A program made the position numbers and the translations under genes. From the NCBI GenBank assembly GCA_964581385.1, contig CAZOOK010000001.1, positions 1 to 64,000 on the forward strand: a DNA stretch of 64,000 bases. Direction: 5' to 3'. The notes beneath the pieces are model-generated. The model was not told the origin of the DNA and did no database searches. It worked only from the letters and a program-made list of their open reading frames with translations. How positions within the stretch are numbered: the stretch's first letter is position 1; each line of letters starts with the position of its first letter. Source of the DNA: CAZOOK01 sp964581385 (GTDB taxonomy: Bacteria; Pseudomonadota; Gammaproteobacteria; Nevskiales; Nevskiaceae). Positions 35,931-46,800 of this stretch are shown one piece after another.

Positions 35931-38900
35931 CTAAACTGCTTCCTTCGTCAGCGCCGGGGCCGGGGATGATAAACCAGCGCCTGCCGCAATGACATGTTCG
36001 CAAACCGCCAGTACCGCATCCTCGGAAAAATGGATGCTGACTTCGTAGCGTTCGTTGCCGCGATGCACTTCAACATGCAGAGGCTCCGACGGGTTCCGGG
36101 TTTGTCCGACCTTCGCGATGCGCCAATCCAATAGGTGCCCGCCGAGACCGTGACCTGATGCTTTCGCCGCCGCTTCCTTCGCGCTTCTCAAGCCTGCCAC
36201 CAGCCGCAGCTGATCGGCCGCGGGCGCGAGGCGCACACTGGCCGTTTCCGACGGATCGAAACCGGCGGCCAGCGCGCTATCGAAATTGACGCCGGCGAGA
36301 CGCTGGTAATCGACACCAATCGCGCGCTGAGGTGTAGCCGTGATCGCCGCCGCTGCCCAGCGTTTGCAGTGGCTGATTGAAATCGCCGGGAGGGTGACGC
36401 CGGGCAATAGCGGACAATAAGCATGTGGACGACCACTGGCATCGGGTCGGATTTCGATATCCGCCGCGGCCACCGAAGTTCCCAAGGTCTGTCGTATCCA
36501 CTCGCGCAAGAGTTCCTTGGCGGCCACTCGGCCCATCAGCCATTCTTCGCGAATAGCTTCGCGCCGGGTGCCGGTTGTCGGACGTCCGTAGAACTGCTCG
36601 CGCTCGGCGGTGCCCAGCACCATGTAGGCAAGAACGCGCATCCAGATCGCAAATCCCATGCCGAGGAAGTTCTCCGGCAGTGCTGGCAGCACACAGGCTG
36701 CTACCCCCGGGCGCGCAATGGCCGCCTGCTGGGAAAGCGTCTGGCGCGACGGATCGCTGCGGAAATTGACGAAGCGCTCCGGCATCTCGAAGACACGGTC
36801 CTGCCAGCCTTCCAGGCGCGCGAATAGCCGCCCGTCGGGGCCAATCAGATCGAAGTGTGCTTCGAGTCCGATCTGCGTACGTTCCAGCCGAGCGCGGCCC
36901 AGTACACGTGTTCCCGGCATCAGCGGTGTCCCGTATTGGACGTAGCGCACGACCCGGAATGGGAAACAGGACAGGGTCCACCCATGTTGTTCGGCGAGCC
37001 AGTAGCCCGCGAGTTGGCCGACGGCGTCGAGCAACGCGGCGTCGAGCTGCAATTGCGGGCGTGTCGTGAACGTAAAGTACTCGTGCGTCGGCAGCACTTC
37101 CATATCCGCTTCGATCGCGTCGTCTGCCCAGCGGCGCAGGTGCTTGACGCCCCGCAGGCGCGGACCGTGGAACATGCCCAGGCGATACAGGTCGGCGTCG
37201 GCGGTAACGGCGATAGGGCGTTCGGGTTTATCGCTCCACGCCAATATCGGAGGTGCCGCGGGCAGGGTTTGCGCCAGCACTATGGTCGCTTCGAAGACCA
37301 AGTGTCCGCCGGGAGGACCGATGCCGCCGAGCAGGAAGATTTTGGCGCCGACGGCGTTCATGCCGTCCTGCTGAAGCTTTCTCTCCGCGACGATGCGCAG
37401 CGACAGCGACCCCATATCGAGGGTCAGCCACCGGTGTCCGCGGATTTCGTTCATGCCGACGACGCGATACGCACCGCCGACCAGCCGCACCGCGGCTTCG
37501 GCGACGATTTCCATGCTGAATGTGAACGGAATCACCTGCAGCGAATGCAATTGCGGCTGCAGCTCGCTGGGCTGCGGACCAATGGCATGGTCATTGACGA
37601 AAACGTCTGTACCTTCGTCGTAGCGGCGTTCGAAAACAATTTTGTCTTCGCTTTGTTCGATGACCGTTCCCAGCAACGGGAACGCTTCAGTTGTTCCGGA
37701 CGGCGGCTGTGCAAGAGAACGTACGGTGTCCGAGATCGGTGTCGTCAATCCGGTCAGTACGCGCGCCTGACTGTCGAGGAATTCCTGCATCAGTCCAAAG
37801 TGCGTGCGCAGGAACGCCATGCGCGGATCTTCCGGCGCGGCTTCGGTCTTGCGCGCGATTGCACGATCGATGCGCACGACATTGGCATGGCTTTCCAGTT
37901 CGATCGCCGTTTGCGGCTTGGCACCGTCGCGCGCAGCTTCGGCTGCCGCTGGCTGGAACGTGCGATGTAGCGGCGCCCAGTCAGGCGGCAGATGCAGTGC
38001 GCGGATTCTCGTGTTGAGCTTCATCGCCGGCCGCGACGCGCTGTCGCGCGGCGCCGCCGCGAGATCGATCGTCTCGATTTCGCGATGGCTGTACAGCGCG
38101 GCCGGATTAAAACCAAGGCCGACTGAAAAAACCTGCGCCAGCATGTTGTGTATTTGCTGGACGCCTGACTTGCGACGACTGTTGCTGGCCACTGCGACGA
38201 TGTCGTCCTTGTCACGCAGGGTGTCGCTGACAAAGGAGGTCAGATTGCCGCTCGGACCAACTTCGATGAATACGCGTACGCCGTCGGCATAAAGGCGCTC
38301 GACGGTTTCAGTGAAACGCACCGGTGCTTCCCATTGCTTGGCGGCAAGTTCACGCATGCCGTCGGCATCCTTCGGGAACGGACCGACGCTGCACGCGCTG
38401 TACAGCGTGGCGCGCGGTGTGCCGGGCTCGACGGTTTTGCTGCGTTCGCGATACCAGTCGGCGATCGGTTTGAACATCGGCGTGTGGTAGGCGCGCCCGA
38501 ACGGCAGTTCCGCGCAGATGGCGCCTTCGGCCGACAATTTCTGTCGCAGCGCGTTGGCATCGCCCGGTGCGCCGAACAGTACGAGCTGGTTCGGGCAATT
38601 ATCCATCGCGACGTGCATCGGTCCTGGATTGGCGAGCAACGCTTTGCGGGCATCCGGCTTCAGTGCGCCGACGTTCAACAGGGTGCCGCTGACGATGCGC
38701 CCTTCAGTCTCGAACTTCGCGAATGCGCGTTTCATCTCGCTGACGAAGCTCGCGACTTCCTCGCGGCTGCGATACTGGAACAGTCCAGAAGCGACGATCG
38801 CCAGATTTTCGCCGGTGCTGTGGCCGAGCATGGCGTCAGCCTGCACGCCCAGATCGTCAAGCAGCGCCATCAGGCCGAATACCGCCGCCGACACCGACTC

Positions 38901-40844
38901 CGCGCCGAGTTCGGCCGAGAACAGCATTTCCTCGGATTTCTTGCGCCCCTCGTCGCTGAGCATGGTCGGCGCGGGGAAGATGACTGAGGCACTCGAATCG
39001 GCGCCGCGGTCGATCGCGACGCGCTCGAAAAAATCGAACCATTCGCGCACCTGGGGAAAATGCAGGCAGACGTCGGCCAGCATGTTCGGATATTGCGCGC
39101 CCTCACCGGGGAACAGCATGCACACGCGTCCCGGAACGGGGCCGTGATCATAGAAGATGCCAGAGCGCGTCTTGAACGCCGTGGCCTCCGGCTTGCGCAA
39201 CTTTTCAATCGACTGCTCGATCTTCGCAACCAGATCGTCCGCATCGTTGCAGACGATCGCCAGACGGTGTTCGCCGCGCGCGAACGTGCTGCTGGCTTTG
39301 GCTACTTCGGCCACAGTGGCCGGCTTGGGCGCACGCAGATGCACCAGCACGCGACTGGCGAGCTGTGCTAGCGCTTCCGGCGAATTTGCCGCCAGGGTTA
39401 CCAGTTCGGACGGTTTCGGTGCATGAAGTACGGAAACCTGTGTCTTGCGCGGGCCGAGGTACTCTTCGAGCACGACGTGGGAGTTGATCCCGCCGAAACC
39501 GAACGCGTTGACGCCCGCGCGGCGCGGATGTGCGCGTCCGTGAATCCATGGACGCGTCTCGTTGTTGATGTAGAACGGCGTCTGTTCGAGATGCAGGGAC
39601 GGTTCCGGCTCCTCGCACAGTGTTGGCGGCAGGATCTTGTGATGCAGCGCCAGCGCCGTCTTGATCATCGATGCCGACGCGCTGGCCGGCAGACAGTGGC
39701 CGATCATCGACTTCACCGCGCCGACCGCGATATGCGCACCTTTGCCGCGCGCGCCGAAGATCGTGTTCAATGCTTCGATCTCGACATGATCGCCGGCATC
39801 CGTGCCGGTGCCGTGCGCTTCGATCAATCCGACCGTGGTTGGATCGATGCCGCTGCTCTGGTAGGCGCGGCGCAGCGCGAGAACTTCACCATCGAGGCGC
39901 GGGGCCAGCAAGCCTTTGGCTTTGCCGTCGGAGGCGGTGCCGATGCCCTTGATGACCGCATAGATGCGATCGCCGTCGCGCTCCGCGTCGGCGAGCCGCT
40001 TCAGCACCAGCATGCCGACGCCTTCGCCGAGCAAAGTACCGACCGATCCCTTTTGGAACGGCCGGATCTTGTCGCGCGACAGCGCGTTGATCAGGCAGAA
40101 CTGGATGAACAGGTAGGGTGGAGTGCTTGATTGCACGCCGCCAACGATCATGGTGTCACTGCGGCCGGACAGCAATTCGCGCACCGCGCTTTCGACGGCG
40201 ATCAGCGTCGAGGCACAGGCCGCATCGACGACGTAGTTCGGTCCCATCAGGTTCAGACGGTTCGCGACCATGCCGGCGACGACGTTTGGCGTCATTGGAC
40301 CGACCATGTCGGCGTTGTAGATCGTCAACTGATCCTTGACGATGGTTTTTTTGAGCTGGGCGAATTCCTTGTCGGTGATATCCGGACGCAATGGGCGGAT
40401 CAGTTCAAACGCTTGATCGACGAAGAAGCCGCGCGTCATGGCACTGAGTACGCGCACGCTGGTGTAACTGCCGCGACCGAGGACGATGCCGACGCGCTCC
40501 GGATCGAAACCACGCCGGAGCAAGCCCGCGTCCGCGAGCGCATCGCGCGCATGTTTCAACGCCATGATGACGTCTGGTTCGGACCCTTCCGCAACGTTGG
40601 GCAGCACGCCGAATTCCAGTGGATCGAATTCAGCCAGCTCGCGTAGGAAACCACCCTTGGTCGTGTAAATGCGATCGTCGTTGGCGCTTGCGCTTGGATC
40701 GAAGAAGTTGTGTGCCCATTCCGGGCCGCCTTCGTCGACCGCATCGACTTTGTTCAGGATGTTTTGCCAGAACGTACGCGCATCACGGGCACGCGGATAT
40801 ACGCCGGCCAGGCCGACGATCGCGATGTCCAGATGCTGGCTCAT
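35931..40844 (-). CDS. Polyketide synthase KS-AT-DH-phosphopantetheinyl transferase
   Basis: 1637 residues. KS (~1-460) with Cys210 in VDAACAST, His in EAHGTGTDAGD and in SMIGHCLPAS. Acyltransferase (~570-900) with FPGEGAQYP and Ser676 in GHSTGE. A double-hotdog dehydratase-like region (~1050-1370) has His1086 in NDHAIG. A C-terminal Sfp-type phosphopantetheinyl transferase (~1450-1610) has ISISHCKRW, IGVDYQ and SAKEAAAKA. There is no ACP inside, so it must work on the four ACPs of the large partner or on the separate ACP. A built-in PPTase is seen in enediyne-type and some PUFA-type synthases. Its start overlaps the partner's stop by 4 bases. Confidence 0.9.
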   Translation of the reverse strand: MSQHLDIAIVGLAGVYPRARDARTFWQNILNKVDAVDEGGPEWAHNFFDPSASANDDRIYTTKGGFLRELAEFDPLEFGVLPNVAEGSEPDVIMALKHARDALADAGLLRRGFDPERVGIVLGRGSYTSVRVLSAMTRGFFVDQAFELIRPLRPDITDKEFAQLKKTIVKDQLTIYNADMVGPMTPNVVAGMVANRLNLMGPNYVVDAACASTLIAVESAVRELLSGRSDTMIVGGVQSSTPPYLFIQFCLINALSRDKIRPFQKGSVGTLLGEGVGMLVLKRLADAERDGDRIYAVIKGIGTASDGKAKGLLAPRLDGEVLALRRAYQSSGIDPTTVGLIEAHGTGTDAGDHVEIEALNTIFGARGKGAHIAVGAVKSMIGHCLPASASASMIKTALALHHKILPPTLCEEPEPSLHLEQTPFYINNETRPWIHGRAHPRRAGVNAFGFGGINSHVVLEEYLGPRKTQVSVLHAPKPSELVTLAANSPEALAQLASRVLVHLRAPKPATVAEVAKASSTFARGEHRLAIVCNDADDLVAKIEQSIEKLRKPEATAFKTRSGIFYDHGPVPGRVCMLFPGEGAQYPNMLADVCLHFPQVREWFDFFERVAIDRGADSSASVIFPAPTMLSDEGRKKSEEMLFSAELGAESVSAAVFGLMALLDDLGVQADAMLGHSTGENLAIVASGLFQYRSREEVASFVSEMKRAFAKFETEGRIVSGTLLNVGALKPDARKALLANPGPMHVAMDNCPNQLVLFGAPGDANALRQKLSAEGAICAELPFGRAYHTPMFKPIADWYRERSKTVEPGTPRATLYSACSVGPFPKDADGMRELAAKQWEAPVRFTETVERLYADGVRVFIEVGPSGNLTSFVSDTLRDKDDIVAVASNSRRKSGVQQIHNMLAQVFSVGLGFNPAALYSHREIETIDLAAAPRDSASRPAMKLNTRIRALHLPPDWAPLHRTFQPAAAEAARDGAKPQTAIELESHANVVRIDRAIARKTEAAPEDPRMAFLRTHFGLMQEFLDSQARVLTGLTTPISDTVRSLAQPPSGTTEAFPLLGTVIEQSEDKIVFERRYDEGTDVFVNDHAIGPQPSELQPQLHSLQVIPFTFSMEIVAEAAVRLVGGAYRVVGMNEIRGHRWLTLDMGSLSLRIVAERKLQQDGMNAVGAKIFLLGGIGPPGGHLVFEATIVLAQTLPAAPPILAWSDKPERPIAVTADADLYRLGMFHGPRLRGVKHLRRWADDAIEADMEVLPTHEYFTFTTRPQLQLDAALLDAVGQLAGYWLAEQHGWTLSCFPFRVVRYVQYGTPLMPGTRVLGRARLERTQIGLEAHFDLIGPDGRLFARLEGWQDRVFEMPERFVNFRSDPSRQTLSQQAAIARPGVAACVLPALPENFLGMGFAIWMRVLAYMVLGTAEREQFYGRPTTGTRREAIREEWLMGRVAAKELLREWIRQTLGTSVAAADIEIRPDASGRPHAYCPLLPGVTLPAISISHCKRWAAAAITATPQRAIGVDYQRLAGVNFDSALAAGFDPSETASVRLAPAADQLRLVAGLRSAKEAAAKASGHGLGGHLLDWRIAKVGQTRNPSEPLHVEVHRGNERYEVSIHFSEDAVLAVCEHVIAAGAGLSSPAPALTKEAV

Positions 40845-43800
40845 GCAGTTGATCCGGTTGCGATGTGGCTGAACTTTGGTGCGAGCCGCTTCAGCGTGGC
40901 GCTCATCGTGCTTTCGCCGTCGGTAATCGCCAGACGCACACGTCCAGCCTGATCGATGATCTGCGCATCGTAGAAGATCGCGTGTTCGTGCGGCGCCGGC
41001 TTTTCGCGTAGCACCAGTTTCAGCGGACCTGTCAGCGGATCGCTGCCGAAGCGCGAGATCTTGCCAAAGCGGGACGGCAGCGCTCCCTTATCACGCAGCG
41101 TGATCGCACGCAGATGAGCAAGCTGCGGAGCGGCGTCCAGCAAGCCCGGATCAAACAGCCAGCGCGAACCCTTGTACTGAGGGCCGAGGAAGGATTCCGG
41201 ACTCGATGGCATTACTTCCGCATCGGCACCACCGGCGGACAGCCGGCTGAATTTCGAGATCAGGCGGAAGCGATCGCCATGGAATAGCAGATCGACATAA
41301 GCGGTTTTCCAATCCATCGGTTCGCCATCGCTGAGAGGCAGCACGTCCAAAGCGAGCGGTGCATCCGGCAGACGTTGCGAGAGCACGACAGTGGCGCGAT
41401 AGAACGGCACGAATTTGCGCAACGGATCGACGATCTCGACCGTCACTGCCTGCATGCCGGCGTCCGAATGACTCGACGAGCGTGCACGTAGCATGATGTC
41501 GCGCGACGTTTCGCTTTCGAGCACGATACCGGCCAATTGCCGCACGTCGCGGATTTCGGATATCTGCCATTCCGGATAACCGGCCGCCACGAACTGCGCG
41601 ATATATTCCACCGCCACCGCAGCAGGCAGCACCGGCTTGCCATCCATGACATGGTCGGCGAGATAGGGATCTTCCAGGAGGCTGAGGCGATGCTCCAGCA
41701 CCACCGCGCCGCCGACACCGATGCGGATCGGTTTGCGGATCAGTGGCAGCGTGAGGGAGTTCGCTTGTTTCGGCGCTACGGCCGGGACGGCCGGTGCGCT
41801 GGTGGCGGCTTCCGCGAACTGCGTCCATGGACCTGCGCCGGCTACCAGCTCGACATCATTGCGGCCGCCGAGCGCCAGTTCGTCGATGAAGAAGCGGCGC
41901 CCACCCGGAACCGAAACTGGAACGATGCCCATCGCCTTGAACGCAGCGCGCATGGCGTCCGTTGCCATGCCGGCATCCCACGGACCCCAGTTGATCGATA
42001 CCACGCGCACGCGTGGCCACGCATGATGCAGCTGCCATGCGAAGCGGTTCAGCGTTTCGTTTGCCGCGCCGTAGTCGCCCTGGCCGACGTTGCCGAAGCG
42101 GCCGGCGACCGAGGTGAAGAACGCCAGCAGTTTCAGCCCTTCCGGCTTGAGCTTGCGCGCCATCACGAAGGTACTGTCGACCTTGGTGTCGTAAACGCGA
42201 TCGAACGATTCCGGTGTCTTGTCGGCGATGCGCTTGTCCTCGATCAAGCCGGCGCCATGCAGCGCGGCGTCGATGCGGCCGTACTGAGCGTAAATCCCGT
42301 CGATGAGAGCACCGAAGCTTTCGGTGTCGCGAACATCACAGGCGCGGTAGTCGACTACGGCCCCGCGCGCTGAAAGACGCGCCGTGTTCATACGGATCTC
42401 GCGATTGGCAAGCACCGCTTTGACTTCACTGTCGATCTCTTTCGGCGTCGGCTTGCGGCCGGCGCTGAGCGCCACTTGCAAGAGACCTTTCTTGAGTGCG
42501 GCCGTATCGGTCAGTGAGGCGGTCGCCGCGCTTTCCGGTGCCGGCATCGGCGTGCGTCCGACCAATACCAGACGCATGCCTGGCCGGACCAATTCCTCGG
42601 CGATCTCGGCGGTGATGCCGCGTGCGCCGCCGGTGACCAGCATCACCCAGTCGCCTGCCGGCTCGAGATGCGGGGCGAACGGATGATCGACCAGGGGTTC
42701 TATGACATAGCCGCCACTGACGCGTTCAGCGCCGCGATAGCCGACTTCCGGACGGCGATCGGCGATGGTTAGTTCATCGAACAGAGCATCGGCAATGAAA
42801 TCCGGCGATGCACTGTCTTCGAAATCCACCAGCCGCGCGCGTAGTTTCGGCCACTCGGCGATCGCGCAGTTGAATAGTCCCACAGCGCCGCCAGCCGTAG
42901 GCACACTGCGACCATGTGCTTCGCGACCGAGGCTGCCGCCGAAGCGGCTGGCCGACAGGGCGACTGAATCGCTGGCGGCGAAATCTGCCGCCGCCTGCTG
43001 CAGCAGGAAGAACAGGGCCTTGACTTGCGATCGGGACGCCTGATGCCAGGTATTGATGGTCGACGTGTCCGCACCTTCCAGACTGGCGAGATGCACAATG
43101 CCACGTACCGCGCCATGCTGTGCGCGCAGGCGTGAGACTGTGTCCTTGATCGCGGTCGGATCGGAGGCGATATCGATCGGGACAACTGCGGCGAAGCCAC
43201 CGGCTCCGACGACGCGATCGGCGACGCGCTGTGCGACGCCTTCGTTGTCGGCCGTGATGACGTAGAGGCCGGAGACCGATTGCCGGGTGGTCGTTGGCAG
43301 CGGTGCCGGGCGCATGCGTACTACGAGACGCTGGACTGTTTCGCCCGGAGCTACTTCCTGCACAGTCGCCGGAATTTCCGCAGGAGCGGCGGCAACAGCA
43401 GCAGCAGACGCTGCTGCGACCGGCACTGGCTCCGCGGCGGCTGGCTTGCCGACATTGGCCGCGACAGTGGAAGCGACTTCAAGAACTGCATTGAGACTAC
43501 GTGCGCCGATGAACTGCTCCATGCTGGCCTGCATGGCGGCGCCGAGGTTTTCCGGCACGGCTTTCTGCAGGGCGCCGAGGATTTCGACGCGCTTGATCGA
43601 GTCGATGCCAAGCTCGGCTTCGAGGTCTTGATCCATACCGAGCATATCGGTCGGATAACCGGTGCGCTCGGCAACGATAGCGAGTAGCTGATCTTTGAGA
43701 GCGGTACGGTCGAGAGCGATCGGTCCGGATGCAACCGGCGCAGGTGCAGCTGCAATAACTGCTGGTGCCGCAGCTGGAGCGGCAGCCGCAGCTGCTACGG

Positions 43801-46800
43801 CCGCAGGCGGGGCGGCAGCCGATGCCGATGCTGGAGCGCTAGCAGCAACCGACAGTGCCGCATCGAGCACGGCGTTGAGGCTGCGCGCGCCGATGAACTG
43901 TTCCATGCTGGCCTGCATGGCGGCACCGAGATTTTCCGGCACGACCTTCTGCAGGGCGCCAAGGATTTCGACGCGCTTGATCGAGTCGATGCCAAGCTCG
44001 GCTTCGAGGTCCTGATCCATGCCGAGCATATCGGTCGGATAACCGGTGCGTTCGGCAACGATGGCGAGCAGCTGGTCCTTCAGCGCGGCACGGTCGAGCG
44101 CAACAATCGGCGCCGAGACCGCCACCACTGCTGCAGCCGCAACCGCCGGTACCGCAGCCGGAGCGGCGGCAACTGCCGCAGGTGGTGCTGCGACCGCAGG
44201 AGTCGGGGCGGCGGGATGCGTGGCGGCCGGTGTCGAAGCGGGAGCGGCGGCGGCAACCGACAGTGCCACATCGAGCACGGCGTTGAGGCTGCGTGCGCCG
44301 ATGAACTGTTCCATGCTCGCTTGCATGGCCGCGCCGAGGCTTTCCGGTACAACTTTCTGCAGGGCACCGAGGATTTCGACACGTTTGATCGAGTCGATGC
44401 CAAGCTCGGCTTCCATATCCTGGTCCAGCCCCAGCATTTCGGACGGATATCCCGTGCGCTCTGAGACGATGGCCAGCAACTGTGCTTGCAGGGCGGGGCG
44501 ATTGAGCGCGATCGGTGCCGAGGCAGCCGCTGCAGCAGGAATCGCCGCCGCAGGTATTACCGCGGCGGTCGCGGTCGCAATAGGCGCTGCCGCCGAAGCA
44601 GCAACGACTGGCGCTGCAGCAGGCGCGACTGTGCCGCCGCCGAATTGGGCGAGATCGGTCTGCGCGAGATCGATGATCGCACGCAGCGTCTTTGCCTGAA
44701 TGTATTTCTCCATGCTGCCTTGCATGGATTCGCCGACAGCGGCGGGGAGCAGCTTCTGGAGCGTGCCGAGGATTTCGACGCGCTTGATCGAGTCGATGCC
44801 AAGCTCGGCTTCCATGTCCTGGTCGAGCCCCAGCATGTCCTGCGGATAGCCGGTGCGCTCGGCGACGATTTCCATGAGCGTCGCTTTCACATCGAGAGCG
44901 GGTGTCGCAGCAGCTGCCACCGCTTTGGCTGCAGCCGCGATCGGTGCGGCTGCCGGGATCGCCGGCGCGGCCGGTTTTGCCGGTGCCGCGGTGGTGGATG
45001 TTGGCGCTGCAGCAGGCACCAGGCTCGGTGCGGTGATACCAATCGTCGCCGGGATCGCTGGTGCGGATGGCATCGGCATGACCGGCATCGCGGGCATTCC
45101 CATAGCCGCACCGGGCGTGCCGAGGAATTGCTGGATCACACGCTCCTGCAAGCTCAGGAACTGGCGCATGGTCTGCTGATAGGCGGCAAGCGCCTCGCCA
45201 TTCCACATCGCACCGACTGGCGCCATCGGCATTGCCGGCTGCGCGGTGCCGACCATGGGCACCGGAACCTGAACCGGCGCTGGCGGCGACGCAATGATTC
45301 GCTTGGCTTCTTCGAGCGCGCGCTTGTCTTCTTCGGCTTTCGAGCGCGCGGCTTCGACCGCTTTCGCATCGAGCTGCGGCAACGGGCCATTGCGCATGAT
45401 GGGATCGTCGAACGGCCGCGCGCAGCCGCCGCTGACCCACCAAGTGCTCTTCGAATATTCGACCGGCTTGACCAGTTCCGCGAGACGGCTCAGTTCGAGA
45501 GTTTTCGCGTCGCGGCCTTCAAACAGGCGCGTCAATGCCAGATCAACTCCCGCAGCGCACAACTCGGCGAGGCCAAGCAACAATCCCCGCAGGCCCCCGC
45601 CACTGCCGTCGAGCGACACGGCGATTGCATCACGGCCGGCAAGGATTTGCTTGGTCATGTTCGAGCAGGTGCCTTTCGGACCGAGCTCGACGAACACACG
45701 GCAGCCCGCCGCGTACATCGCCTCGATTTCGGCGACGAACTCGACGCTGTTGAGCAGATGCCCTTCGAGCACGCGGCCAATTTCCTTCGGCTCAGCGGGA
45801 TACGCGGCGCCGGTGGTATTGGAGTAGACCGTGAAACGCGGTTTGCCAAGCGGCGTCGAACGAATCGCCGAGGACAGGCCTTCCTGAGCACCGGCGACGA
45901 GTTCGGTATGGAACGCGCCGGAAACCGGCAGGCGTGTTACGCGTACACCAGCGGCTTCGAGCTTCTTCGCTGCTTCTTCGACCGGTGCGGCCGGCCCGGA
46001 TATCACAGACTGTTCGGGAGCGTTGTGATTGGCGATGCGCACGCCATCAAGACCTTCGATCGCTTTGGCGACGACTTCCCGTTTTGCCTGGATCGCCGCC
46101 ATGGCGCCGGGCTGGCTGGTCTTCGCGGCTTCGGCCATACAACGGCCACGCACAGCGGACAGATGCAGGAAGTCAGTGGGTGAGATGACGTGGGCGGCAC
46201 ACAGTGCCGCATATTCGCCATAGCTGTGACCGGCCGCCGCCGTGGCGGTCAGCCCCAACTTTTCGGCCAGCCGCATGTAACCCAGCGACAGTGCACCGAT
46301 CGCGGGCTGCGCGACGCGGGTATCGGTCAAGGCCGCGGCCTGCGCTTTTTCATCAGCGGCGTCGAACGTCGCGGGCGGCAATATCAGGTGCGACAGGCCG
46401 TTCGGGAATTCGTTGCGCAGCGTCGCATCCGCCAACTCGAGCGCCGAACGCAGCTCCTCAATGTATAGGGCGGATTCGTTGCCCATGTTGACGTACTGCG
46501 AACCCTGGCCCGGGAACAGGAAGCCGATGGCCGGCGCCTGCGCCTTGAGCCCACGGCCCAGATGTACGTTTTTCGGCAAGGGTTTGTCGGATTTGCCCTG
46601 CAGGACCGCCAGCGCCGCTTCGAGATCCGCGATCAGACCGGTGAAATCCTTGGCGACGATCGCCAGCGAGGCGCCACCGCGGCGGGTCTCCGCCTGTCGC
46701 GCAAGACTGAATGCGAGGTCGCGCAGCTTGATATTGGTGCCCTGATGCAACGCGGTTGCGATGCGGCCGACTTCGGTTGCCAGCGCAGCTTCGTCCGCCG

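Noticed and set aside
41151..41828. Minus-strand alternative frame over the DH region
   Set aside because: Overlaps the PKS DH domain whose ADHVMDG motif is intact; composition is that of an out-of-frame shadow.
43839..45443. Long open frame on the minus strand in another frame (about 534 codons) inside the ACP region
   Set aside because: It lies inside the PKS gene and is rich in Arg, Gly and Cys, typical of a shadow frame in GC-rich repetitive DNA. No domain is visible.
44486..46183. Long open frame on the plus strand (about 565 codons) antisense to the PKS
   Set aside because: Arg/His-rich composition without any motif, fully antisense to AT and ACP coding sequence, which has intact motifs. 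Treated as a shadow.
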